From assembly GCF_024181385.1 (NCBI RefSeq), contig NZ_CP051305.1, positions 1,240,001-1,304,000 on the forward strand: a stretch of DNA of 64,000 nucleotides. The letters are read 5' to 3'. Below the pieces are notes generated by a model. The model did no database searches. It saw nothing but the letters and a program-made list of their open reading frames with translations, and had not been told where the DNA came from. This DNA comes from Treponema sp. OMZ 798 (GTDB taxonomy: Bacteria > Spirochaetota > Spirochaetia > Treponematales > Treponemataceae). Shown one piece after another: positions 1-8,131 of the stretch. A program made the position numbers and the translations under genes. The first letter of the stretch is position 1, and each line of letters begins with the position of its first letter.

Positions 1-262
1 CCCCGTTAAAGGTGCCCGATATGCTTAGAGAGGTGTTAAGTAAGGGCGTGTTGAGCGCAGCACCGTCTTTTATAAGGGTGCATACCACCTCTGCGTACAC
101 TTGCAAGGCCGCCTTTGTGTCAGCCTTGGTGAGTGTTGAACCTTTTTGCATCATAAGGTCAATGATTTCGTCAAGGGAAAACGAGCGCACTTCGGCAGTT
201 TGTGCCATGTAGTCGTTTTCGTCGGCCGTGAGTAAGTTCTCACGCAAACAATACTTTAACAT
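1..262 (-). CDS. HU-like DNA-binding domain protein (DUF4469-type), 3' end cut by window edge
   Basis: The frame is open from an ATG at 262 to the left edge, so about 87 N-terminal codons are visible and the C-terminus is missing. The start is preceded by a strong ribosome binding site (GGGGAGGA, 4 nt from ATG). The visible sequence (MLKYCLRENLL, then DDYMA-like and SLDEIIDLMMQKGSTLTKAD segments) matches by eye the N-terminal HU-like domain of proteins that carry a C-terminal DUF4469 or Ig-like domain, common in Bacteroidetes and found in treponemes. A role in DNA binding or nucleoid organisation is inferred from that family. It lies 18 nt downstream of the lipoprotein gene and is probably co-transcribed with it. 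The family call is fairly good; the C-terminal domain cannot be seen. Confidence 0.7.
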   Translation of the reverse strand, partial: MLKYCLRENLLTADENDYMAQTAEVRSFSLDEIIDLMMQKGSTLTKADTKAALQVYAEVVCTLIKDGAALNTPLLNTSLSISGTFNG

Positions 263-280
263 TTGTTCCTCCCCATTGCA

Positions 281-3200
281 TTATTCATCTTGCCAGCGTA
301 TTTTAATCGTAACATCGGTGTCGCCGTCGTTGTGCCGGTATTCTTCCGTAAATTCCACTTCATCGCCTTCAGTTATCAATTTATAACCATTTAGTCCTTG
401 GTTTCCGTTCTCATGACCATTAGCTACATACCCCCATTGCCATGCGTCATGATTGTAATGATACGTCAGCTTTGCCTTGGTCGTACCGATATGATCATCA
501 GGACCGTTGTCTTCTTCGTAAATTTCGATATTTACCGGTATTTCAATACCTGCAGGGAAGTATTTGAATGTCCGGGTAAAGCTTTTATCGATGGTATGTA
601 TCTGTCCGGTTGCGAGCTCACATGTGCTGTTCGCATCAAATTGATCATCTACCATAACCCCGTCAACTTTCATCGTCCAATAATATTCGGCTTTGCCGCC
701 GATATCTTTATTCTTTACGCATTTTATCTTCACAAAGGTAACCTTCAATTCCGCTTTTACAAACTTTATAACGTCGCCCTTCTTTTTATACCGCCAATAT
801 TCGGTGCCGTTTTTGGGTGTTACTTTAAAGTTATCTCTTTCGGCAGCGGCACCCGTTGCAAGGACTCTGCCGTCGGTATACTCGTTAGGCGTTATCCGTG
901 CGGCGGGTCTGTGTGTCAATGCGCCGGTTACGGTAATGCTTTTATTGGTTTCCAAATATACTTCGTTGTTTTCGTCAACTTTTGCGCCGCCTTGCATTTT
1001 AAAGGTTCCGTCTACATATACGCCGCCGCCCTTACTTGCACTACAGCCGGTGATCGTGCTTGAGTCTTTCATAATAAGCGTACCCCCGGCATTGACATAT
1101 ACGCCGCCGCCGTTACCGCCGCCCGCATTGCCGTTTTTAAGCGTTATGTTTTCAAGGGTGAGTGTTTTACCGCTTTCCACTTTGAAAATACGCGACTGGT
1201 TATTTGCGTCCAAAACGGCGGAGTTTTTGCCCTTTATGGTAAGGTCTCTGCCGAGCTTAATTTCGCCCTTATTTTCTCCGCCGGTCGCTTTTATTTCCCC
1301 TTTAATGACGATTGTGTGGGCACCGTACGGTTTTGCCGCTTCTTCTTTAAGCTGTTTCCACGCATCGCTGCCGCCGCCTGCTAAATTGAATTCACCCGGT
1401 TTAAACTTGACCGTTACGGTTTTATCGCCATCCACCGTGAGAGTTGCGGTGTTAGGCGAACTTGCCGTTACGCCCGTCCAGCTTTCTATATCCCAGCCTT
1501 TTTCGGGCTTTGCGATAAAGGTTACGCTTTCGCCGTGCGATACGTTGAAGCTTGGGCTGTTGCTTCCGCTTGCTGTTTGATGGGAGCCGTTATACATACC
1601 TTTCAGACTGCCTCCCTGGCCGCCTTGTACACTAAACGTTACGGGGTAGGTTTTGCGTTTTACGGTAAAGGTTATCATACTTTGTGTACCGTTTTGAGCT
1701 TTTACTGTAATGATAAACTGCGTTCCACCGTTTGCGGGTATGTTTGCGTTTCCGCCGGGACTTACGCTTGCCGTTGCTCCCGTGCTGTTAGCGTCAAACA
1801 TAAAGTCCGTTACTCTTGCCGTAGTTGAAGCCACCGTGTATTCGGAAGTAAAAGGAGCTGTTTTAAGTTCTCCGTTCAGCTTAAAGCTCGCCAAATTTGC
1901 AACGTCGTTTTGTGCACGGGTTACACTTACCGTTTTTGACCATGCAGGATAATTTTCCGGACTTGCTGCAACATTTATGGTAAGATTTTGGGGAACTCCT
2001 GCTGTTAAGTTGAGCCCTGCAGAAGGTTCTATTGTGAACGGAATATTCGTGTGTTCGTTAAATTTAAGAACGATATCGCTTTTTTGTACCGTAGCTGTCG
2101 TATACGGCAGGGTAACGGAACCGCCGAAAGCATTTTGTCCGTGTATGGTAAGCGTTTGCGGTGTTAAGGCACTAAATTGTTTAACCAATTTGACAAAGAA
2201 GGTTTTAGATTCGCTTTCGGCATAGCCCGCCGCACTTGCGTTTAATGTGATTTTGTATATGGCTCCGCTTTCGTTATTTTCAAGAGCCGGTAAGGTAAAA
2301 TCGGCAGGTGTTGTGCCCAAAACAGAGCCTGCGCCGTTCCAGTTGTTTGAACCCGACACCTTTTTTTTTATAGTTCCGGTTATGCTTGCCCCTTCTTTTG
2401 CCCGTGCCTGTAAAGTAATTGCCATATCGGTGTTTATTTGATGCGGAGAATTCTCGGAATCTTGCATTATTTGGGTATTGTTGTGATACAGCTCAACGGG
2501 CGGCAGTTTGTTTGTTGCCGTGCTTTTCTTTATTTCGGGGGAGGTTAAGCCTTTTTCGTCAGTCAGTTTAAGGGTGTATTCTTTTGAGGGGCCTCTTACT
2601 TCTACATCGGTTTTTAAATAGATTATCCAGTTTTCTGTCGGCGTGTCATCTATGGTAACTCCCTGGTTTACATCGCCGGCTTCCAGTTTTTTCACGCTTG
2701 CGGCAGGTAAAAGAATGCCCGAATTGCCTATGTTAAAGCCGCTTCCGTCTACTGTTAGAGGAAGGGTTTGAGCCGTTCCGCCTTGCGGAGTAAGGGTAAT
2801 TGACGCTATGTCTTTGTGTAAAAGCTCGGTACTTCCGGACCCCGCTTTTTTATCCATATCTTTTACTTCAAAGCAAAGTACGTAATAGCTTTTTCCGTCA
2901 GCTCCTTGCGTTTTGCACAGGGCTTTGTATTCTAAGGCGAGAGGCGGGGTATTGGCACGCAGTTTAAATGTGTATTTTTGCTCAAACTTTCGGCCTTCTT
3001 TATTGTAAAGGGTGATTGTAGGGCTTAAGTTTTGACTGCCCCACTCGGAATATTTTAAAAAGGCTTTTTTATATATCAATTCGATGCGGTCGGAAGATGT
3101 TTGTCTAAAATAGTAATCTATTTCTGCCCTAGGCGCATTCATACCGTCGGCACCTTTTACACCGCTTTCAAAGACTACAATGTCCGAAGGCGAGCCTTGA

Positions 3201-3448
3201 GCACCGGGGATTTTAAGTATGTATTTTTGAGGATTTGTAAGTTTTAAGATTATGGTTTTATCTCCGGCACTCGGCAAACAAGGATACCCCTCGTTGTCCG
3301 TTCCGGCTGCGGGAATTTCGTTTCCGGTAATTAGCACGGTAGATGACCAATATTCAAGATCTCTTTCAATATCCGAAAAAAAGTGATCACAGGCACTTAA
3401 AAGCAGTAAAACCGTAATTACAATCAAAAAAGCTTTAAACTTACGCAT
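281..3448 (-). CDS. Large surface lipoprotein with cadherin-like, InlB-like and beta-helix regions
   Basis: A 1055-residue protein beginning with a lipoprotein signal peptide (MRKFKAFLIV..., lipobox LSAC, Cys20), so it should be acylated and anchored in the envelope. The ATG at 3448 is chosen because a GGGAG Shine-Dalgarno precedes it and the signal peptide begins there; an upstream in-frame ATG at 3526 would bury the signal. After a beta-rich N-terminal half come a cadherin-like beta-sandwich (about 430-600), a divergent InlB B-repeat (about 600-686, GW.I..WTGV followed by a VTVKFKP end), and a glycine-rich right-handed beta-helix (about 730-830, GGGVYV repeats) resembling polymorphic outer membrane proteins. 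The tail has another beta domain. Such proteins are typical treponemal surface antigens or adhesins; the ligand is unknown. Base composition is GC-richer than its neighbours. Confidence 0.75.
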   Translation of the reverse strand: MRKFKAFLIVITVLLLLSACDHFFSDIERDLEYWSSTVLITGNEIPAAGTDNEGYPCLPSAGDKTIILKLTNPQKYILKIPGAQGSPSDIVVFESGVKGADGMNAPRAEIDYYFRQTSSDRIELIYKKAFLKYSEWGSQNLSPTITLYNKEGRKFEQKYTFKLRANTPPLALEYKALCKTQGADGKSYYVLCFEVKDMDKKAGSGSTELLHKDIASITLTPQGGTAQTLPLTVDGSGFNIGNSGILLPAASVKKLEAGDVNQGVTIDDTPTENWIIYLKTDVEVRGPSKEYTLKLTDEKGLTSPEIKKSTATNKLPPVELYHNNTQIMQDSENSPHQINTDMAITLQARAKEGASITGTIKKKVSGSNNWNGAGSVLGTTPADFTLPALENNESGAIYKITLNASAAGYAESESKTFFVKLVKQFSALTPQTLTIHGQNAFGGSVTLPYTTATVQKSDIVLKFNEHTNIPFTIEPSAGLNLTAGVPQNLTINVAASPENYPAWSKTVSVTRAQNDVANLASFKLNGELKTAPFTSEYTVASTTARVTDFMFDANSTGATASVSPGGNANIPANGGTQFIITVKAQNGTQSMITFTVKRKTYPVTFSVQGGQGGSLKGMYNGSHQTASGSNSPSFNVSHGESVTFIAKPEKGWDIESWTGVTASSPNTATLTVDGDKTVTVKFKPGEFNLAGGGSDAWKQLKEEAAKPYGAHTIVIKGEIKATGGENKGEIKLGRDLTIKGKNSAVLDANNQSRIFKVESGKTLTLENITLKNGNAGGGNGGGVYVNAGGTLIMKDSSTITGCSASKGGGVYVDGTFKMQGGAKVDENNEVYLETNKSITVTGALTHRPAARITPNEYTDGRVLATGAAAERDNFKVTPKNGTEYWRYKKKGDVIKFVKAELKVTFVKIKCVKNKDIGGKAEYYWTMKVDGVMVDDQFDANSTCELATGQIHTIDKSFTRTFKYFPAGIEIPVNIEIYEEDNGPDDHIGTTKAKLTYHYNHDAWQWGYVANGHENGNQGLNGYKLITEGDEVEFTEEYRHNDGDTDVTIKIRWQDE

Positions 3449-3523
3449 AAACTCACTCTCCCTAGTCTTTTGAATTATACCCAAAAATACAACAAAATTA
3501 TATAAAAAACAGGGGATAAACGG

Positions 3524-3563
3524 CAAAAAGAACCATGGTTACCAAAAAAGAACTTTGGTTACC
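3524..3563. repeat. Two-copy 20-bp tandem direct repeat
   Basis: Two adjacent copies (3524-3543 and 3544-3563) of a 20-bp unit of the form A-rich/GAAC, two variable bases, then TGGTTACC. The first copy also contains the 10-bp palindrome aaccatggtt (3531-3540). It lies 75-115 bp upstream of the lipoprotein start, between divergent genes, so it could be a binding site; function unknown. Confidence 0.6.
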
Positions 3564-3564
3564 T

Positions 3565-3660
3565 GCTCAAAATCGGACATCCGTGTCCGATTTTGAGCTT
3601 CAAGTTTTAGCCACAGGCTAAAACTTGCAAATATGGAAACCACCGCACATCCTGTGCGGT
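3565..3660. repeat. Array of three perfect hairpins in a divergent intergenic region
   Basis: Three consecutive perfect inverted repeats are visible: 3565-3579/3584-3598 (15-bp stem, loop tccg), 3601-3612/3616-3627 (12-bp stem, loop aca) and 3642-3649/3653-3660 (8-bp stem, loop tcc). The first and third contain a central CATCC, as does a weaker fourth element at about 3669-3681. Both flanking genes point away, so these are not ordinary terminators. They look like small palindromic repeat units; identity not known. Confidence 0.7.
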
Positions 3661-3697
3661 AAATGAACGGACATCCTTGTACATTTTTCATCAGGTA

Positions 3698-3726
3698 TTG
3701 CTATTTTTTTTTAATACTACTATAAT
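3698..3726 (+). promoter_or_regulatory. Sigma-70-type promoter of the LuxR-like gene
   Basis: TTGCTA (3698-3703), 17 nt, TATAAT (3721-3726). The ATG at 3734 lies 7 nt after the -10 box and no Shine-Dalgarno is visible, so the transcript may be leaderless. Confidence 0.6.
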
Positions 3727-3733
3727 CAAAAGT

Positions 3734-4492
3734 ATGAAGAAGTTTTTTAATGCCGGCCGTATTATGTATTTGTTGGGAATTTTCGTATTAAGCACTGCAA
3801 TAGTTATGAATATTACCAATAACTTTCCGCTGGATGGGTTTCTTCCGGTCGTTCTTTGGATTGATATTGTCATTAACTGTATTTGTCTGTTTTTTTGCCT
3901 GATTCTTTTTATAAAACCCAAAAATAATATTCTCAACTATTTGATGTTTTTTATGGAAGCCGGAGTTACTGCACACATGGGATTCGTGGGTATCGGCACT
4001 CTTCTTTTTGCGGCAGGCTGTGTTATGGTTTTTGTAAACGGGGATTTTAAAACCTATTATAAACAAAAAATTGCGGCTCTTACAATTTATTGGCTTCTTA
4101 TCAGCATCGGTTTGTATTTTTCTTTCAGTATAAGATATTTTATTTTTGAAATTACTTTGACCGGTTTTTATTTCGGACTTCTTGTATGCCTATATAAAAA
4201 ACTGGAAGCAAACCTCTCTTATCTTTTGCCGCCTACCGAAATAGTTTCTACCGAAGTAAATCTTCCGCCCAAGGGCAGTGTTTTAAAACTGGCCGAATAT
4301 GGTATCTCCGAACGCCAAAAGGACTTTATTTTAGGCTCGATTATGAACGGAAAAACTTATGAAGAACTGTCGGCCGAATTCCACGTAAGTACTTCTGTCG
4401 TAAAAAAAGATATGGCTTCGGCCTGTAAAAGTTTGGGAGTTGCAAACCGGGAAGCCCTGCGTATTCTTTTATTACAGTACAGAATAGAATAA
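3734..4492 (+). CDS. Membrane protein with C-terminal LuxR-type HTH
   Basis: A 252-residue protein. The first two thirds (about 1-170) hold roughly six hydrophobic segments; the last 65 residues form a LuxR/GerE-type helix-turn-helix (GISERQKDFILGSIMNGKTYEELSAEFHVS, then a V-K-KD recognition helix and a LGVANREALRILL tail). It is therefore probably a membrane-embedded transcription regulator that senses something in or at the membrane; signal and targets are unknown. The start at 3734 (MKKFFNAG) is chosen because a good -10 box ends 7 nt before it; the longer frame from 3677 would start inside the promoter. It is divergent from the surface lipoprotein gene, which makes that gene a reasonable but unproven target. 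Confidence 0.7.
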   Translation: MKKFFNAGRIMYLLGIFVLSTAIVMNITNNFPLDGFLPVVLWIDIVINCICLFFCLILFIKPKNNILNYLMFFMEAGVTAHMGFVGIGTLLFAAGCVMVFVNGDFKTYYKQKIAALTIYWLLISIGLYFSFSIRYFIFEITLTGFYFGLLVCLYKKLEANLSYLLPPTEIVSTEVNLPPKGSVLKLAEYGISERQKDFILGSIMNGKTYEELSAEFHVSTSVVKKDMASACKSLGVANREALRILLLQYRIE

Positions 4493-4495
4493 TAT

Positions 4496-6181
4496 TTAGG
4501 GAGCTTCAGCACTGTCTTTAAGCAGTTTTTTAACCTCTTCCGTTGGTATCGTAAACTGTGCATCCGGTGAAATATTTTTAAAAGCCTGCGGTCCGATGAA
4601 GGTAAGACTTGTACATAAAGATAAGTCTATCTTTGTTAAGTTTATGCAGTCTAAAAAAGCCCTTTCTCCGATTTTGGTAAGACTTGCAGGTAAATTGACT
4701 TCAGTTAAGCCGGTACAGCTTTCAAAAGCCCCGTTATCGATCTCAATAAGACTTGCAGGCAGGCGGACTTCAGGTAAGCCTGTACAGCCGTAAAAAGCCC
4801 ATCCACCGATTTCAATAACAGTATCAGGTATGGAAACTTGAGTAAGGCTTCCGGGTGCACATATAAGTTTGTTCATATTCTTTGTGTATATAATATTATC
4901 TTTACTGCAATAAACCGGATTCGCAGGATCGACTACAAGCGTATGTAAATTAGTGCAGTCTGCAAAAGATCCTTCACCAATTTTGGTAAGAGTTGCAGGC
5001 AGGCGAATTTCAGATAAATCGGTACAGCCGTTAAAAGCCCCATCGCCGATTTTGCTAATATCTATACAAGCAGAAAAGTCGATTTCCGTCAAACCGGTAC
5101 AGCTTTCAAAAGCCCCCTGACCAATTTCAGTAAGACTTACAGGGAAGTCAACTTTAGTTAAGCTGATACAATCGTAAAAAGCTCCGTCTCCGATTTTAGT
5201 AAGACTTGCAGATAAATTGACTTCAGTTAAGCCAATGCAGCTTTCAAAAGCCCCGTTACCGATTTCGGTAAGATCTGTACAGGCAGAAAAATCGATTTCA
5301 GTTAAATCCTTACAGTCGTAAAAAACATTCTCACCTATTTTTTTAACCTCTGTAGGAAGCACAAGTTTTCCTTTTAGTTTTGTTTTATCGGTAAGTCCGG
5401 TGAGCGTGCCGTCTTTATCGATAATCAGCAGGGGATTGCGGTTTTTCTTTATCAGATCTTCTAATTCCTTAAGTCTTGCTTGAGCCTCAGCCAGTCCCTG
5501 CTCCGCTGCTTTACCAAACCATTCGGCAGCTTTCTTATAATCTTTTTTTACCCCTATTCCCTCATAATAAAGCCAGCCAAGATTAAACTGTCCTTCGGCA
5601 TTACCCTGTTCCGCTGCTTTGCGGTGCCAGTAGACTGCTTTCTCATCATTTTGCCGAACCCCGACACCCTTGTGGTGCATCCAGCCGAGTTTATTCGCTG
5701 CCTTTGCCAGCCCTTGGTCCGCTGCTTTTAGGTACCATTCTGCGGCTTTTTCGGCGTTTTTTGCAAGACCTAAGCCGTCAAAGTACATATTTCCAAGATT
5801 AAACTGTGCCTCAGCAAGTTTCTGCTCGGCGGCCTTACGGTACCAGTAAACGGCTGACTTATAACTCTGCTCTACACCCAGACCTTCCTTATACATAAAG
5901 CCGAGATTATTCTGTGCCTCGGCAAATCCCTGTTCAGCAGCTTTATTATACCAATAGACAGCTTGTTCATAACTTTGCTCTACACCCCGACCTTCCTTAT
6001 ACATAAAGCCAAGATCGTATTGAGCCCAAGCATGTCCTTTTTCAGCATCCTCACGAAGTGTCTGTATTTCATCAGTTTCTTCTGCTATAAGAGGACTTAC
6101 AAATAACAACGGCAACATACATACGGCTGTCATAATAAAAACCTTTATAAGGGCTAATCCTTCTTTCTTTATTTGATTCAT
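4496..6181 (-). CDS. Secreted protein with Sel1 repeats fused to BspA-type leucine-rich repeats
   Basis: 561 residues. An N-terminal hydrophobic signal (about 12-33, ending PLIAEE) should export it. Residues about 45-240 hold five Sel1-like repeats (A-E-Q-G-x-A-x-A-Q-x-N-L-G with YYxG/GVG turns), helical repeats used for protein-protein binding. Residues about 270-550 hold LRR_5/BspA-type repeats (LTEIGxGAFxxCTxL, about 23 residues each) known from treponemal and Tannerella surface adhesins. The combination suggests a periplasmic or surface-exposed binding protein; ligand unknown. It starts 1 nt after the stop of the TPR lipoprotein gene with no clear Shine-Dalgarno of its own, so it is likely translationally coupled. 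Confidence 0.75.
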   Translation of the reverse strand: MNQIKKEGLALIKVFIMTAVCMLPLLFVSPLIAEETDEIQTLREDAEKGHAWAQYDLGFMYKEGRGVEQSYEQAVYWYNKAAEQGFAEAQNNLGFMYKEGLGVEQSYKSAVYWYRKAAEQKLAEAQFNLGNMYFDGLGLAKNAEKAAEWYLKAADQGLAKAANKLGWMHHKGVGVRQNDEKAVYWHRKAAEQGNAEGQFNLGWLYYEGIGVKKDYKKAAEWFGKAAEQGLAEAQARLKELEDLIKKNRNPLLIIDKDGTLTGLTDKTKLKGKLVLPTEVKKIGENVFYDCKDLTEIDFSACTDLTEIGNGAFESCIGLTEVNLSASLTKIGDGAFYDCISLTKVDFPVSLTEIGQGAFESCTGLTEIDFSACIDISKIGDGAFNGCTDLSEIRLPATLTKIGEGSFADCTNLHTLVVDPANPVYCSKDNIIYTKNMNKLICAPGSLTQVSIPDTVIEIGGWAFYGCTGLPEVRLPASLIEIDNGAFESCTGLTEVNLPASLTKIGERAFLDCINLTKIDLSLCTSLTFIGPQAFKNISPDAQFTIPTEEVKKLLKDSAEAP

Positions 6182-6182
6182 T

Positions 6183-7718
6183 TTACTTTATATCGATATA
6201 GAATTTTTTGATGTACCTTATCCTTGCATCTGCCTTATCCCAGAACTTACTTTCAGGATAGGCCTTGGTTAAGGTTTGATAGGCTTCCAGGGCTTTTTTT
6301 ACGTTTTTATTCGGCCCGTTTAGTTCATAAGCCTGACCGCGTAAAAACAAGGCCTCATCCAAATTTTCGGAATAGTTTTTTAAAAAACTATCTGCCGAAT
6401 TTAAGGCCTCTGCCGAATTTCCCTCAGAAATATACCCTCTTATCATGTCCAAGAATTCGGAAGGGGATGTAATTTTTTGTCCGTCTGTTTTAGATTCTTC
6501 CTTTTCGGTTACTGTTACAAGATCGGGAGAATCATAAACCTTTGCATTCTCATCTTTTTTAGATGAAGAGTCAGGCTTTAATGGAGTTCCTGCCTTATCC
6601 CCATACCGGTTTTCCTTTTTTAAATCCGGTTTGTTTTCTGTTCTACTTACAGTCCCCTTATAATCAGGTGCCTTAACCGTATCATTCAGCTTTGTTTTTG
6701 CCTTTTCAACATGAACGGCAACAGAATCAGAAATAAAGTTGTCCGAAAAAACATCAAAATGCGAAAAGTTAAGAATATATGAGCCTTCATTTGCCATACC
6801 AAAATGGAATATAGATGTACCGTTTTGAAGTTTTCTTTGTTGATACCTTATGCCTTTTTGTGCAGAAGACTCGCCTAAGTAGACCCAGCCCTCTCCGGGA
6901 TAAACAACTTCAAGTCTTTGACCTTCATATAGTTTTACGGAGCGGGAAGCCTTTTGTTCTTTTGAATCATCCGGCTCAGTACTCGGGAATTCCGAAAAAA
7001 CACGGTCAGGTTCAAGCTCTTTCATTTTTTCATTTACAATATCCTTATCATTAACACCGGAAGCTTCTGAGACAGGAGGTTTTACTTCTGCGGCAGCAGA
7101 TTCAACTTTTGCGGCAGGAGGTTCTGTTTTTGTAACTAAGGGAGCAGTATCTGAACCTGTTCCGCTTTTTTCTAAAGTTTTTTCTTTAATTTCAGGCTTT
7201 GTAGTCTTATTAGGAGCCTCGGCAGGCTTTACGACTTGTTTTTTATCCGGAACACTTATAAGCGGCTTATCGGGGGCAGGAGGAACAGAAGTCTCGGTTT
7301 TTTTTACCTCAGGCTTCTCAGCTAAAGGAACAGGCTCATTTTCATCTTCACCGTCAAGTATAAGCTCCAATGCCGGCTTATCGGTGATAGGTTTAGGATC
7401 AGAAACGGATTCAGCCGAATCGGCTTTAGGCTTCAATTGTAAATCATTATTGTTCAAAAGACTATCCGTATTTTTTTTAGGCAAAATACCCTGTCCTTGT
7501 TGAGAGTTTTCAGGTATTTTCATAATTATAATCTTTTCGGAATTCTTAAGATTTTCAGAATCCTTGGGAGCTTCAGTATCGGAAACATTCCCCGCCATAT
7601 CTTCGTTTTTTTTATCTTCAATTAAATTTTCACCTGTATTTTTTTTTGTACTTGCACAGGAATTAAAAAAGATAAAAATCAAAAATACAATTAATGTAAC
7701 GCGTATTGAAAATTTCAT
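6183..7718 (-). CDS. Lipoprotein with proline/lysine-rich linker and C-terminal TPR domain
   Basis: 511 residues. Signal peptide with lipobox FNSC (Cys at about 22) predicts an anchored lipoprotein. A long low-complexity stretch rich in K, E, P and S (about 25-250) follows. Then comes a short beta-like module (about 255-340, 'EGQRLEVVYPGEGWVYLGE'), a second linker, and a C-terminal tetratricopeptide region (about 420-500) like that of YbgF/CpoB-type or Bam-associated lipoproteins (ALNSADSFLKNY, ALFLRGQAYE, ALEAYQTLTKAYPES). A scaffolding role at the cell wall or outer membrane is inferred. The ATG follows a GGAGGC Shine-Dalgarno and overlaps the preceding gene by 4 nt, so the cluster with the small membrane protein and smc is an operon. 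Confidence 0.65.
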   Translation of the reverse strand: MKFSIRVTLIVFLIFIFFNSCASTKKNTGENLIEDKKNEDMAGNVSDTEAPKDSENLKNSEKIIIMKIPENSQQGQGILPKKNTDSLLNNNDLQLKPKADSAESVSDPKPITDKPALELILDGEDENEPVPLAEKPEVKKTETSVPPAPDKPLISVPDKKQVVKPAEAPNKTTKPEIKEKTLEKSGTGSDTAPLVTKTEPPAAKVESAAAEVKPPVSEASGVNDKDIVNEKMKELEPDRVFSEFPSTEPDDSKEQKASRSVKLYEGQRLEVVYPGEGWVYLGESSAQKGIRYQQRKLQNGTSIFHFGMANEGSYILNFSHFDVFSDNFISDSVAVHVEKAKTKLNDTVKAPDYKGTVSRTENKPDLKKENRYGDKAGTPLKPDSSSKKDENAKVYDSPDLVTVTEKEESKTDGQKITSPSEFLDMIRGYISEGNSAEALNSADSFLKNYSENLDEALFLRGQAYELNGPNKNVKKALEAYQTLTKAYPESKFWDKADARIRYIKKFYIDIK

Positions 7719-8131
7719 GGAGCAGCCTCCAATATTTTATCGGCAAGTTTTTTATTCTGTTTATGCAGTGCCTCCATATCCTTTTCCGTAGGAGGCTCAT
7801 ACCAATAGTCAACCTCTTCTTTCTCCCATATTTTACGTTGTTCCCGTGAAAACTGAATAGGCGAAAGATATAGAGGTTCATCTATTATTTGCAGTTTATC
7901 TGCATTAACCTTACCGGACTTAAAATCCGAATTTTTAGATGATAAGACAGTTCTTTTTGTTTCCGAATATGATGTATTATCTTTTTTTTGTAAAAATAAA
8001 ATCAATAAGAGGCTTAAAATTAAGATAAAAATCAAGATGCATACAATTATAACAACCGCCTTCCTGTTATTAGAAAAAAACTCTCGAACACTTGTGAAAA
8101 TACCGTTTATCTTACTCTTCAAGTCTATCAT
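7715..8131 (-). CDS. Small single-pass membrane protein, unknown function
   Basis: 138 residues when started at the ATG at 8131; a longer version would use GTG at 8155. The ATG is preferred because the purine-rich AGGAGG lies upstream of it, although the spacing (about 15 nt) is long. One strong transmembrane segment (about 25-47, VVIIVCILIFILILSLLLIL) is followed by a charged tail with no recognised domain. It overlaps the end of smc by about 20 nt and the start of the TPR lipoprotein by 4 nt, so it is co-transcribed and probably translationally coupled. The neighbours suggest an envelope role, but nothing in the sequence identifies one. Confidence 0.55.
   Translation of the reverse strand: MIDLKSKINGIFTSVREFFSNNRKAVVIIVCILIFILILSLLLILFLQKKDNTSYSETKRTVLSSKNSDFKSGKVNADKLQIIDEPLYLSPIQFSREQRKIWEKEEVDYWYEPPTEKDMEALHKQNKKLADKILEAAP

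Noticed and set aside
693..1580. Plus-strand open frame within the surface lipoprotein
   Set aside because: Low-complexity shadow of the GC-rich beta-helix region, with no start signals.
3565..3660. CRISPR-like repeat array
   Set aside because: The palindromes differ in sequence and there are no regular spacers or cas genes.
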